Shown: positions 29,520-38,427, counted from the stretch's first letter. The stretch is 64,000 nucleotides of DNA from Bradyrhizobium sediminis (GCF_018736085.1 NZ_CP076134.1:2056501-2120500); one strand, 5' to 3'. The notes: generated from the sequence alone by a model not told the origin. Numbers and translations are program-made.

Positions 29520-30682
29520 CCAACGGCCTCAAGGAATGACCGTCGCCCAGGTTCTGGATGTGATTGAGGCAACGCGCTCGGGGTCGTCGGCGAAGAAGCG
29601 CCAAGCAGCGCAGGATTTGTCGACAATGTCGTCGTAGCTTTCGAACACGGTGATGGCGAGTTTGTTGCCGCGCAGATATTCCCAGACATTCTCGACCGGG
29701 TTCAGCTCTGGAGCGTAGGGCGGCAGGCGGACGAGCGTGATGTTGCTTGGAACGGAGAGACGCGCCGCGACGTGATAGCCTGCGCCATCAATGACGAGCG
29801 CAGCATGTGCTCCCGGCGCAACACGGCGGCCGATTTCGGCCAGATGCATGGACATGGCATCGGTATCGGCGGCGGGCAGGACGAGCGCCGCCGTAGCTCG
29901 GCGTTGCGGACAGACGGCGCCAAAAATGTAAGCCCACTCGTAGCGTTGGTCGCGTGGCGCACGAGGCCGTGTTCCTCGCTTGGCCCAGACGCGGGTCAGC
30001 GTCCCTTGCTGGCCGATGCGGGCTTCGTCCTGGAACCAGATTTCGATGGGTTTGTCTTTCGCGCGGTCGGGGAGTTGCGCCGCGACCGTTGCGGCAAAGT
30101 TTTTTTAAAGGCCTCCTGGGCTTCTTCGTCGGCCTGCGGATGGCGCGGACGCACCGAGAGCCGGCGGTAGCCGAGCTTCGCCAGCACCTTGCCGACCGAG
30201 CGTTCATGCAATGCGACGCCAAAGCGCCGTTGCAACTCGTCGCGCAAATCCACGCGCCGCCAGCGCACTACCCCATGGCGAGCCGGATCGGGCCCGGCCT
30301 CAACCAGCTTGGCCAGTTCGGCTTGCTGCTCCGCTGTGAGTTTTGGCGTGGGACCTGGCGTCTTCAAATCGTGCAGGCCGTCCAAGCCCTCAGCGTTGTA
30401 GCGATGCACCCAATCCCGCAGGGTCTGGCGATCCATGCCGCAGCTCTCCGCCGCCGACTTGCGATCCATCCCATCGAGCACCATCGCAAGAGCCAACATC
30501 CGCCGTGCTGCTGAACCATCCTTCTCCCGGCCCGCCGCCGCACGAAGGTCCTTTGCCGTCAAATCAAGCCGTAGGATCCTAACCGCTCCACCCATCGATG
30601 CTGCTCCTCTCAAAAGCAAACATCGAGTCAGAGTTTCTCTGATTTGGGAATCCCAAAATGAGTCAAAAGCCGCGGCCGTTGG
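29520..30682 (-). mobile_element. IS630-family insertion sequence (copy 1)
   Basis: The ends CCAACGGCCTC at 29520 and its near reverse complement (GCGGCCGTTGG) ending at 30682 are flanked by TA dinucleotides (29518-29519 and 30683-30684), the IS630 target duplication. The element is 1163 bp. The palindrome TTTGGGAATCCCAAA at 30643-30657, upstream of the transposase, also occurs in the other IS630 of this window. Confidence 0.85.
29529..30595 (-). CDS. IS630 transposase split over two frames at an A7 run
   Basis: Frame one (from ATG 30595) gives the HTH part: MGGAVRILRLDLTAKDLRAA, GMDRQTLRDWVHRYNAEG, to EEAQEAFKK. At about 30101-30107 the coding strand has TTT followed by seven A. The DDE domain continues in the -1 frame (IEIWFQDEARIGQQGTLTR, LVIDGAGYHVA, LPPYAPELNPVENVWEYLR) to the stop at 29529. 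Reading on in frame one gives a basic nonsense tail. A -1 frameshift or transcript slippage on the A run would restore a full enzyme, as known for some IS630 members; a plain one-base deletion is the alternative. Confidence 0.8.
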
Positions 30683-30802
30683 TATGAGAGGACAGATCGC
30701 ACGCTAGCAGTTGGTTGGCCGGCGCTTTTGTAGAACGAGCCCAAATCTTTGCGGCCCATTCCTCCGGAATGGATGCGCCTGAATCCCTTTCAGATTTTTC
30801 TC

Positions 30803-30832
30803 TTGTTCCCGTATTGGGAACAGTGCTATAAG
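30803..30832 (+). promoter_or_regulatory. Promoter with palindromic operator of higBA-2
   Basis: GTTCCC (30805-30810) and GGGAAC (30816-30821) form a perfect inverted repeat around GTATT. A -35-like TTGTTC (30803-30808) overlaps the left arm, and a -10-like TATAAG (30827-30832) follows with an 18-base spacer. Repressor binding would block the promoter. The ATG of higB lies only six bases after the -10 box. Confidence 0.65.
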
Positions 30833-30838
30833 GCACGC

Positions 30839-31141
30839 ATGCGGGTGATTGCGCGAAACGTTCTCCTGACCTATGCCCGCGTGCATGCTGAAACGGCGAT
30901 TCCGCTTGAGCGTTGGTATCGGCTAGTCAAGGCCGCGAATTGGACTTCGATGGACGACATTCGTCGTGCTGCTCCGAAATCCAAGGTCCTTAATCGTGAT
31001 CGTATCCGCTTCGAAGTTGCTGGCGGAGACTATCGGCTGATCGCCGCATTCGACTTCCGTCGGCAAATTGCGTTCGTGAAGTTTATCGGCACGCACGCTG
31101 AATACGATGCCATCGACGCTCTGACTGTCGCTCGATTTTGA
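30839..31141 (+). CDS. higB: HigB-type toxin, module 2
   Basis: The 100-residue product from ATG 30839 (MRVIARNVLLTYARVH...) shares the family pattern PLERWYRLVKAANWTSMDDIR, RFEVAGGDYRLIAAFDF and FIGTHAEYDAIDALTV with module 1 but is clearly diverged. The frame is open for 30 codons upstream, yet that part crosses the operator and promoter and is not family-like. The -10 box lies so close that the transcript could be leaderless; AAGG (30830-30833) could alternatively act as ribosome site on a longer transcript. Confidence 0.85.
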   Translation: MRVIARNVLLTYARVHAETAIPLERWYRLVKAANWTSMDDIRRAAPKSKVLNRDRIRFEVAGGDYRLIAAFDFRRQIAFVKFIGTHAEYDAIDALTVARF

Positions 31142-31152
31142 TGAGGACCGCC

Positions 31153-31539
31153 ATGCAAATCCGCCCGATTCGCAATGACAAAGACCACCGCGCCGCACTC
31201 GCGGAGATCGAGAAGCTTTGGGGCGCGTCCAGTGGGACATCAGAGGGCGATAAGCTCGACATTCTCGTCACGCTGGTCGAGACGTATGAGGAGCGGCGTT
31301 GGCCGCTCAAGAGCCGTCGGCGGTTTGACCCGGTCGATGTGCTGCAGTATGCGATCGAGGAGCTCGGTCACAGTCAGGCGGAGCTTGCAGACATTCTCGG
31401 CTCGCGGTCGCGCGCTTCGGAGGTTCTGGCTCGTCGTCGGCCCCTTACCCTTGAGATGATTCAAAAAATCAATGCCAGTTGGAAAATCCCGGCCGATCTT
31501 CTTGTTCAGCCTTATCGGGTCACCGCAAAGGCAGCGTGA
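31153..31539 (+). CDS. higA: HigA-type antitoxin, module 2
   Basis: About 128 residues beginning MQIRPIRNDKDHRAALAEIEKLWGA, with TSEGDKLDILVTLVETYEE and a helix-turn-helix (AIEELGHSQAELADILGSRSRASEVLARRRPLTLEMIQKI). The ATG at 31153 is preferred (GAGGA five bases upstream); ATG 31141 overlaps the toxin stop and is also in frame. It is the cognate antitoxin of the preceding toxin and parallels module 1. Confidence 0.87.
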   Translation: MQIRPIRNDKDHRAALAEIEKLWGASSGTSEGDKLDILVTLVETYEERRWPLKSRRRFDPVDVLQYAIEELGHSQAELADILGSRSRASEVLARRRPLTLEMIQKINASWKIPADLLVQPYRVTAKAA

Positions 31540-32011
31540 AAGAGATTGGTGAGGTTTTGCTCAGCCTCGCACTTAGCGAAACAAGGTCTTCGATCGCTTC
31601 CGGCGACCAAGCGATGTCCATGTCGCCAATCGCTTAGGGGCTGGACGCTTGCGCTTGCCGTTCCAAGAATTAACCCATGCCCTGACCTGTTCATGCGGGA
31701 CATTTCCCCTCGATCAACCATCGTTTTGGCGACGAGCAAGCCTGGTGGGGTCGACAGGCGATCGATCCCCTGAACGATTAATTTCGTATTTGCTTCATCT
31801 GGACCCCGGATGGTCCGGAATCTTAGCGTCATTTTGAACCTGAAAAGCTCGGTGATGCAACGGGACGGGACGCCAGAGCGCCCGCGTCCAGGCGAAGGCG
31901 CACTACCATGGCGATCCCTTCCGGCATCCCATGGTCGCGCGACTTCATTCCGGCGATCATGTTTATCGCATCCAGCAAGGCAACTTGCAGCAACTGAAGT
32001 TCGGCGCGGGA
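31540..32011. other. 472-base stretch with only a gene fragment
   Basis: After higA-2 no intact gene is found. The stretch holds the third HNH fragment (31716-31781). The rest shows no recognisable coding signal and looks like decayed island DNA. It ends at the convergent hypothetical gene. Confidence 0.5.
31716..31781 (+). pseudogene. Third HNH-domain fragment (ERF-HNH C-terminus)
   Basis: Reads NHRFGDEQAWWGRQAIDPLND and stop. The first 18 residues are identical to the intact ERF-HNH protein (28262-28315), while many codons differ at third positions, showing a separate, diverged origin. No start or upstream domain is present. Confidence 0.85.
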
Positions 32012-32728
32012 TCAACCTTCAGGATCAGTCTTCCCTGAAACACCGGTCGGTTTTGCAGGCAGCACTTCGATCTCGACAGATTTTGCGTCAACGGCTTTTG
32101 CCACGTAGAATTTCTTGTATTCTTTGATCATCACCAATCGCTTCAACGCCTTCTCGATCCTCCGGTCGATTTCGGCGAGGATCTTCAATTCCCTTTCCGT
32201 AATGTCCGGATGGTAAGCTCGCTCGATCTGATCAAGCTTCTGTTTTTCAGCGGCATGAAGCGTTGGAACGATGAGATCTTTGCTGACGAGGTTCAGCTCT
32301 TTGGCCAACGTGGTTAGCTTCTCGAATTCAACGGCTTCGCTGTCGGCTTTCGCTTCATCGGGCTTAATGATTCGCTCCATGTGTTTGACGATCATGTCGC
32401 AGACAACCTGCGCGGCCTTGATTTGCGACTTGGCTGCGGCGCGAGCGTCATCAGCCACGCGATCCCAATCGTCGCTGCTGGCGTCAGCCACAGTAGGGTC
32501 CCCCTGCTTTTGGAGGGCCTGTTTCAATCCGGCTTCGAACCGGAGTTTTTTCCAGTGCAGGCTAGCCAGATCAAATACCGCTGTTTCTTCCGAGACGGCA
32601 CCTGGACAGTATTCGTCGCGAAGGGCTTGCAGTAGATCGTCGAAATCCTGCTGATTTTCCCAGGGTAGAACGAAGTCGTTAGAATAAAAACCGTGTGAGA
32701 GGGCATTTTTAGGTTTAGAATTAGGCAT
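32012..32728 (-). CDS. Conserved hypothetical protein (238 aa) of mobile regions
   Basis: Starts MPNSKPKNALSHGFYSNDFVLPWENQQDF. The opening 'NALSHG...LPWE' followed by a helical acidic body (EETAVFDLASLHWKKLRFEAGL) is a pattern I know from uncharacterised rhizobial proteins in accessory regions. The product is soluble, mostly helical and charged, with a likely coiled coil at about 165-215. Function unknown. It is transcribed out of the AT-rich spacer, which probably supplies its promoter. Confidence 0.65.
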   Translation of the reverse strand: MPNSKPKNALSHGFYSNDFVLPWENQQDFDDLLQALRDEYCPGAVSEETAVFDLASLHWKKLRFEAGLKQALQKQGDPTVADASSDDWDRVADDARAAAKSQIKAAQVVCDMIVKHMERIIKPDEAKADSEAVEFEKLTTLAKELNLVSKDLIVPTLHAAEKQKLDQIERAYHPDITERELKILAEIDRRIEKALKRLVMIKEYKKFYVAKAVDAKSVEIEVLPAKPTGVSGKTDPEG

Positions 32729-33337
32729 TTTAAGATCTCCTATAAATTATATTTGAAATATTGAGCAATAAATACAACCATTATATATTTATATTTCAAT
32801 ATTTATAAGTATATCATAATATAATTATTTTTCAACTAGTATACGAGCCAAATTTCGATCCTAAGTATACTATAAGGCACAACTATCAAGTGTATTCTTG
32901 GTTATGCTCGCATAAGATGTATTTGTCGGAAACGAGGTCCAACGGCCGGAGTTGATGGCACCCTGAGCTGGTCTTGCCAGTTTGCGAAATGAAGCCAATG
33001 GGGCGCTCCAACGCGGACCTGGATAACCTCAGGCTTCTCCGTGTGTGCTACGTCGCTGAAGCTGAGCGTCTCCTGCTGTCAGTGATTGGACGTGTAGCTG
33101 ATCGACCGGGATCATTTCCGTCAGATTATCTACGCCGAGACGTCACTTACGCTCTGATCTAATCGCGTCGCTGCGAGCTACGATTGCGCTCAATTCGGAA
33201 ACCGATTGATCGAAGGACGGTGTAATTTTTTGAATCAAAACGTGTCCGGGATCGCCTCTCTGCATTCGCCACGTGTGTGGCGACGTGCTAGGAGAGCGAC
33301 CGGGATATTCGTGACGAGGGATACCGGGGTTGAGAAG
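32729..33337. other. Intergenic stretch of 609 bases with a strongly AT-rich block
   Basis: From 32731 to about 32900 the sequence is mostly A and T (repeated TATATTTATATTT, TATAAGTATATC-like words), in sharp contrast to its GC-rich surroundings. It marks the right edge of the accessory island and could contain promoters or bind xenogeneic silencers. The remaining 440 bases up to the dehydrogenase gene show no gene; short frames there are not family-like. Confidence 0.7.
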
Positions 33338-34357
33338 ATGAGTTCCAAAGGGGCCGCATCGGGGGTGAAGGCCGAGGCGAAGCGTTCGCTTCGCATCGGC
33401 GTGATCGGCGCAGGCGTCATGGGCAGCAATCATGCGCGCGTGCTGGCCGGCTTGCCGGACATCACGCTGGTCGGCGTCGTCGATCCCCTGCAGGCGCATC
33501 GGACGCGTGCGACGGACCTGACCGGCTGCCGCACCTTCGCAAGCCTGGACGATCTGATCGCGGAAGGCGTCGAGGCGGTGACCATTGCCGCGCCGACCCA
33601 CCTCCATCACGAGGTCGCGCTCGCCTGCATCGCGCGCGGCATTCACATCCTCGTCGAAAAGCCGATCGCGCCCTCGGTGGCGGAGGGACAGGAGATCGTC
33701 GCCGCGGCCCACCGCGCCGGCGTGACGCTGATGGTGGGGCATGTCGAACGGTTCAACCCGGCGGTCGCCGCCATCAAGAAGGCGCTGTCGGGCGAAGACA
33801 TTCTTTCGATCGCGATCACGCGCGTCGGCCCGTTCCCGCCGCGGATGTCGAATGTCGGGGTGGTGATCGACCTTGCCGTGCACGACATCGATCTGATCCG
33901 CTGGTTCACCGAGTCCGATATCGTCGAGGTGCAGCCGCAGCTTTCCAGCGCCGTCGCCGAGCGCGAGGATATCGCGCTGTTGCAGTTCCGCACTGCCTCC
34001 GGCGTGCTCGCGCACATCAACACCAACTGGCTGACGCCGTTCAAGGCGCGCAGCGTCACGGTCGCGACCCGCGGCAAATATGTGATGGGCGATCTCCTGA
34101 CCCGTCAGGTCACCGAGTGCTTCGGCTTCAAGCCGGACGGCAGCTATTCGATGCGCCATCTGCCGGTCGGCCATGACGAGCCGTTGCGCGCCGAATTGAT
34201 CGCGTTCCTTCATGCCGTGCGCTCCGGCAACGTGCCGGCGGTGACCGGCGATGAAGGCGTCGCCAGTCTCGAAATCGCGATCCAATGCCTGGAAACTCCG
34301 ACAAAGCCGACCGCAGCCTCAGCAGCCCTCAAGGGGCCGCGCCGCGTTGTCGGCTGA
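33338..34357 (+). CDS. Gfo/Idh/MocA-family NAD(P) dehydrogenase, probably UDP-GlcNAc 3-dehydrogenase-like
   Basis: A 339-residue oxidoreductase with the Rossmann motif RIGVIGAGVMGSNHARVL, the EKPI motif (HILVEKPIAPSVAEGQEI) and the catalytic region HVERFNPAVAAIKK and DLAVHDIDLIRW. Paired with the following aminotransferase it fits the two-step route that turns UDP-GlcNAc into a 3-amino sugar nucleotide (GnnA/GnnB or WlbA/WlbC type). Bradyrhizobium lipid A is known to contain 2,3-diamino-2,3-dideoxyglucose, which makes GnnA attractive, but the pathway is inferred. The open frame upstream of 33338 is not family-like. Confidence 0.85.
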   Translation: MSSKGAASGVKAEAKRSLRIGVIGAGVMGSNHARVLAGLPDITLVGVVDPLQAHRTRATDLTGCRTFASLDDLIAEGVEAVTIAAPTHLHHEVALACIARGIHILVEKPIAPSVAEGQEIVAAAHRAGVTLMVGHVERFNPAVAAIKKALSGEDILSIAITRVGPFPPRMSNVGVVIDLAVHDIDLIRWFTESDIVEVQPQLSSAVAEREDIALLQFRTASGVLAHINTNWLTPFKARSVTVATRGKYVMGDLLTRQVTECFGFKPDGSYSMRHLPVGHDEPLRAELIAFLHAVRSGNVPAVTGDEGVASLEIAIQCLETPTKPTAASAALKGPRRVVG

Positions 34358-34379
34358 TCGTACTCTTCAGAGAAGTCAC

Positions 34380-35528
34380 ATGAACCAGCATACGCCAGCT
34401 CAACCTATCGCTTTCATCGATGTCGTCGAACAGCGCCGCCGTCTGGGCAAGCGAATCGACGATGCGGTCGCACGGGTGTTGACGCATTGCCAGTTTATAA
34501 ACGGGCCTGAAGTGGCGCGTCTGGAGGCTGACCTGGCGGCGTTCAGTGGAGCGAAACATGTGGTGGCCTGCGCGAGCGGCACCGATGCTTTGCTCATGGT
34601 CTTGATGGCAAAGAAAATCGGTCCGGGCGACGCCGTCATCTGCCCGACGTTTACCTTCTGTGCAACGGGCGAGGTGGTCGCACTTCTCGGGGCGACGCCG
34701 GTATTCGTCGACGTCGATGAGGCAACCTTCAACATCGATCCTACCTCCCTGAAAGCCGGAATCGTGGCGGCAAAAAAGCAGGGCTTGAAGCCGCGGGCCG
34801 TTATCCCGGTCGATCTGTTCGGCCAGCCGGCCGACCATCACGCCATTGCGGCGATTGCCGAGGCCGAGGGGATGTTCGTGCTCGATGACGCGGCCCAGAG
34901 CTTCGGGGCCGCCTACAAGGGACAACCGCTGGGAACATTTGGACTTGCGACCGCCACGAGCTTCTTCCCGGCCAAGCCGCTCGGCTGTTTTGGCGATGGT
35001 GGGGCGATCTTCACCGACGATACCGAGCTTGCCGAAACCCTGCGCAGCGTGCGTGTGCACGGCCAGGGATCCGACAAATACGATAACGTCAGACTTGGCC
35101 TCACGGCGCGTATCGATACGATTCAGGCGGCGATCCTGATCGAAAAACTCAAGATATTCCCTGACGAGATTGCCGCGCGGAATGCGGTCGCCAAGCGATA
35201 CAATGAGGGACTTGGCAATGCCGTGATCGTTCCTCGCGTGGAGCAGAATTGTACGTCGGTATGGGCGCAGTACACGATTCGACTTCCGGAAGGCGGTCGG
35301 GACGTCATGGCTGCGACATTAAAGGCACAGGGCATTCCGACCGCGATCTATTATCCGAAGTCGCTGCACCAGCAAACCGCCTACCGAAATTTTCCGGTTG
35401 CAAGCGGCGGCCTTCCGGTGAGCGAGAGACTTTCCGGGGAAGTCATCAGCCTGCCGATGCATGCCTATCTTGACGAACCGACGCAGGAGCGGGTCATCAG
35501 GGCTGTGCGCGGCGCGGTTAGCGCATGA
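34380..35528 (+). CDS. DegT/DnrJ/EryC1-family sugar aminotransferase
   Basis: A PLP-dependent transaminase of 382 residues that would aminate the 3-keto sugar made by the preceding enzyme. Seen are INGPEVARLEADLAAFSGAKHVVACASGTDALLM, FVLDDAAQSFGAAYKG (PLP-contacting Asp and Gln) and the PLP Lys in TSFFPAKPLGCFGDGGAI, followed by DNVRLGLTARIDTIQAAIL. It starts 22 bases after the dehydrogenase. Together they match GnnB (lipid A diaminoglucose) or Wlb/Qdt-type enzymes; the product sugar is not fixed by sequence alone. Confidence 0.9.
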   Translation: MNQHTPAQPIAFIDVVEQRRRLGKRIDDAVARVLTHCQFINGPEVARLEADLAAFSGAKHVVACASGTDALLMVLMAKKIGPGDAVICPTFTFCATGEVVALLGATPVFVDVDEATFNIDPTSLKAGIVAAKKQGLKPRAVIPVDLFGQPADHHAIAAIAEAEGMFVLDDAAQSFGAAYKGQPLGTFGLATATSFFPAKPLGCFGDGGAIFTDDTELAETLRSVRVHGQGSDKYDNVRLGLTARIDTIQAAILIEKLKIFPDEIAARNAVAKRYNEGLGNAVIVPRVEQNCTSVWAQYTIRLPEGGRDVMAATLKAQGIPTAIYYPKSLHQQTAYRNFPVASGGLPVSERLSGEVISLPMHAYLDEPTQERVIRAVRGAVSA

Positions 35529-35590
35529 TCCCGACCCGAAGGGCCGCGTTGGCGCAAAGTGGCGTCCGGTTTTCGGAAAAGATCATGCGC
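35521..35590. repeat. Dispersed palindromic repeat, GCATGATC...GATCATGC type
   Basis: Starts with GCGCATGATC and ends with GATCATGCGC, with the inner segment CCGGTTTTCGGAAAA. A related unit lies at 59504-59550. The left arm overlaps the stop codon of the aminotransferase gene. It is a common short palindrome of these genomes. Confidence 0.75.
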
Positions 35591-35651
35591 AAAGAAAGAA
35601 TCACCTGATTTCGCCGTTTTGCAGCGCCGCCGCTTGCTGTAGAAGCGGCTG

Positions 35652-37184
35652 ATGCTCGGACGTATCTTCACCGTCGGCGGCTTTACGCTCCTTTCGCGGC
35701 TGACCGGCTTCGCGCGCGACATCATGCTGGCCGCGATTCTCGGCGCCGGTCCGGTGGCGGATGCGTTCTTCGTGGCGTTGCGGCTGCCCAATCATTTTCG
35801 CGCGATCTTCGCCGAGGGCGCCTTCAATGCGGCGTTCGTGCCGGCCTACGCCCATGTCCACGGCGAGCGCGGCGCGGCGTCGGCGCGATTGTTTGCCGAC
35901 CGTATCTTCACCCTGCTGTTTCTGACGCAACTGGTGCTGCTGGTCGTCGCATGGCTGTTCATGCCGCAGGTGATCGCCGTCCTGGCGCCGGGATTTACCG
36001 ACGATCCGGCCCGCGGCGAGCTCGCGATCACGCTGACCCGGATTACCTTCCCCTATCTGCTGCTGGTGACGCTGGTGACGCTCTATGGCGGCATGCTCAA
36101 TGTGATGCACCGCTTCGCCAGCGCCGCGGCGGCGCCGATCTTCCTCAATCTGTCGATGATGGCGACGCTGGCGCTGGCGGCGTTCTTTCCCGGCGCCGGC
36201 CATGCGGCGGCGTGGGGCGTGTTGATCGCGGGCTTCCTCGAATTTTTCCTGCTGGCGGGCGACGCGGCGAAGAGCGGCATCCTGCCGCGGTTCGCACCGC
36301 TCAAGCTCGACGAGGATGTCCGCGCCTTCTTTCGTGCGCTGGGGCCCGCGACGCTGGGTTCGATGGGGACGCAGGTCGCCCTGTTTGCCGACACCATCAT
36401 CGCGACGTTCCTGCCGGCGGGAGCGCTGTCGGCGCTGTATTACGCCGACCGGCTCAATCAGCTGCCGATCGGCGTCATCGGCATCGCCATCGGCACCGTC
36501 CTGCTGCCGGAGATGTCGCGCAGCCTGACCTCGAACGACCAGGCCGGCGCGATGGCGTCGCAGCGGCGCGCCTTCGAGTTCACGCTGTTGTTCTCGGTGC
36601 CGTTCGTCGCCGCCTTCCTGACCGTGCCCGACGTCATCATGCGGGCGATGTTCACCCGCGGCGCGTTCACGAAGGCCGATGCCGCGGCGGCCGGCGCCAC
36701 GCTCGCCGCCTACGCGATCGGGCTGATCCCGTTCGTGCTGATCCGCAGCGCGGTCGCGACCTTTTACGCCCGCAAGGATACCGCGACGCCGGTCAAGGCG
36801 GCGCTGACCGGGGTCGCCGTCAATGTCGCGCTGAAGATCGCGCTGGTGGGCGCGCTCGCCCAGGTCGGCCTCGCGCTCGCGACCGCGGCCGGGGCCTGGA
36901 TCAATCTCCTGCTGGTGGTCGGGTTTGCGGTGCGGGCAGGGTATCTCGATCTCGACCGGGCGCTGATGCAGTCGCTGGCGAAGTTTGCCGGGTGCGGCGT
37001 CGCATTGGCGACCGCGCTCTGGTGTGCCGCTTGGTTCGCGACCCCGCAGCTCGCGCATTTGGGGGTGTTGCGTGACGAGGCGGCGCTGGTGCTGCTGGTT
37101 GCAACCGGCGCGGTTGTATATGCCAGCTCGATCCTGCTGCTATTTGGCCGCAATTGGCTGGTGTCGCTGGTTCGTTCTTCATAA
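35652..37184 (+). CDS. murJ: Lipid II flippase MurJ
   Basis: Moves lipid II across the inner membrane for cell-wall synthesis. It is a polytopic protein of 510 residues with about 14 hydrophobic segments. The MviN/MurJ hallmarks are present: GGFTLLSRLTGFARDIMLAA at the start, ALRLPNHFRAIFAEGAFNAAFVPAYA, and RSAVATFYARKDTATPVKAAL in the second half. It stands after the amino-sugar pair and a dispersed repeat and is probably transcribed on its own. Confidence 0.95.
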   Translation: MLGRIFTVGGFTLLSRLTGFARDIMLAAILGAGPVADAFFVALRLPNHFRAIFAEGAFNAAFVPAYAHVHGERGAASARLFADRIFTLLFLTQLVLLVVAWLFMPQVIAVLAPGFTDDPARGELAITLTRITFPYLLLVTLVTLYGGMLNVMHRFASAAAAPIFLNLSMMATLALAAFFPGAGHAAAWGVLIAGFLEFFLLAGDAAKSGILPRFAPLKLDEDVRAFFRALGPATLGSMGTQVALFADTIIATFLPAGALSALYYADRLNQLPIGVIGIAIGTVLLPEMSRSLTSNDQAGAMASQRRAFEFTLLFSVPFVAAFLTVPDVIMRAMFTRGAFTKADAAAAGATLAAYAIGLIPFVLIRSAVATFYARKDTATPVKAALTGVAVNVALKIALVGALAQVGLALATAAGAWINLLLVVGFAVRAGYLDLDRALMQSLAKFAGCGVALATALWCAAWFATPQLAHLGVLRDEAALVLLVATGAVVYASSILLLFGRNWLVSLVRSS

Positions 37185-37361
37185 ATTCGCTCGATATTTC
37201 AAGTGTATATGACCGATGCCGCGATCGTCCGCCGCACTGGCTCCTTTTTGCAACATCCGCGAGCAAAATGCTGGAGGGGTACAACTCTGAATCCCCTCGA
37301 CCGGGAATCCCCGTTAAGATCGCGCCAGGTTTCGATTTGATCTTACGAACAGGGGCTCCCC

Positions 37362-38240
37362 ATGCGCGCTTCGACATTCAAGGCAATCGCGACCGCGGCC
37401 TTCGCCGCGGTGGCAGCAATTCCGGCAGCGTCCGCGGCGGATCTCGCTCCGCGCTACACCAAGGCGCCGCCCGTGGTCGTGGCCGTCTATGATTGGACCG
37501 GCTTCTATATTGGCGGAAACCTTGGCTACAGCTGGGGTCGCGAGCGAACCGATGGAACGCAGTCGGGTACTCAGAATGTCAGCGTTTTCCGCACGGCGGG
37601 ACCAGTCTTGGAGTCCTCCGTTACCACGGCTCTTTCGGCGCCTTTGACCGGGCGGGCCAATATGGACGGATTCATTGGCGGCGGACAGATCGGATATAAC
37701 TGGCAGCGCAGCAGATGGCTATTCGGCCTGGAGGCGGATTTCCAGGGCAGCGACGAACGCGCGACGGCCGGTGTCTGTACGATTGCCGGCTGCCCGCTGG
37801 GATCGGCGGTTTTCACGGCAAACTACAAGCTCGACTGGTTCGGCACCGTACGTGGTCGGGCTGGCTTTCTTGCGACGGATCGCGTGCTGCTTTACGCCAC
37901 GGGGGGTCTCGCTTACGGTCATCTCTCGGCGGATGATCCGTTGGTGTCGTTTGGTTGGGGCTCGACCCGCGCCGGCTGGACGGTGGGTGCAGGCGTAGAG
38001 GCTGCGATCAACAGCAACTGGTCGGTCAAGCTCGAATACCTGTACATGGATCTTGGCGACTTTGGCGGCAATTCTGCATCGGCAACCGTCGTGACGAACG
38101 CTTTGAACACGCCGACACAAGGCTTCAATACGGTCACGACGACGACCCTCGCATCGGCTGTCAATACCCGATTCACTGACAACATCGTTCGCGTCGGCGT
38201 CAATTATCGTTTCGGCGGTCCGGTGGTCGCGAAGTATTGA
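37362..38240 (+). CDS. Outer-membrane beta-barrel protein, Omp25/31 family
   Basis: A 292-residue porin-like protein. It has a signal peptide (MRASTFKAIATAAFAAVAAIPAASA, cleavage before ADLAPRYTKAPP), then alternating strands typical of an eight-stranded barrel: YDWTGFYIGGNLGYSWG, GFIGGGQIGYNWQ, RVLLYATGGLAYG, WSVKLEYLYMDLGDF and the C-terminal IVRVGVNYRFGGPVVAKY. Abundant in rhizobial outer membranes. AGGGG precedes the ATG, and a strong terminator follows, as expected for a monocistronic, highly expressed gene. Confidence 0.92.
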   Translation: MRASTFKAIATAAFAAVAAIPAASAADLAPRYTKAPPVVVAVYDWTGFYIGGNLGYSWGRERTDGTQSGTQNVSVFRTAGPVLESSVTTALSAPLTGRANMDGFIGGGQIGYNWQRSRWLFGLEADFQGSDERATAGVCTIAGCPLGSAVFTANYKLDWFGTVRGRAGFLATDRVLLYATGGLAYGHLSADDPLVSFGWGSTRAGWTVGAGVEAAINSNWSVKLEYLYMDLGDFGGNSASATVVTNALNTPTQGFNTVTTTTLASAVNTRFTDNIVRVGVNYRFGGPVVAKY

Positions 38241-38270
38241 TCTCGACGCGAACGCTGCTCCCGACAATCA

Positions 38271-38298
38271 AAGCCCCGGCATCGGCCGGGGCTTTTTT
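38271..38298 (+). terminator. Strong Rho-independent terminator after the porin gene
   Basis: Arms AGCCCCGGC (38272-38280) and GCCGGGGCT (38285-38293) are perfect, the loop is four bases, and a run of T closes it. It lies about 30 bases after the porin stop. Confidence 0.92.
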
Positions 38299-38427
38299 GT
38301 CGGCTGATTGCAGCGCAACCGGGGGCTGAGCTTGCTTCGGGCCGCGAATTCCCGGCTGAAAGCGGTTTGCGCTGGCAGCAGAACCGCTGCAATATGCGCC
38401 GCCTTTCATTTGTAACCCGGAGATACG

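Noticed and set aside
25932-32960. Complete integrative element or prophage
   Set aside because: No integrase, att duplication, tRNA target, structural or conjugation genes were found; only recombination genes, toxin-antitoxin modules and fragments are present.
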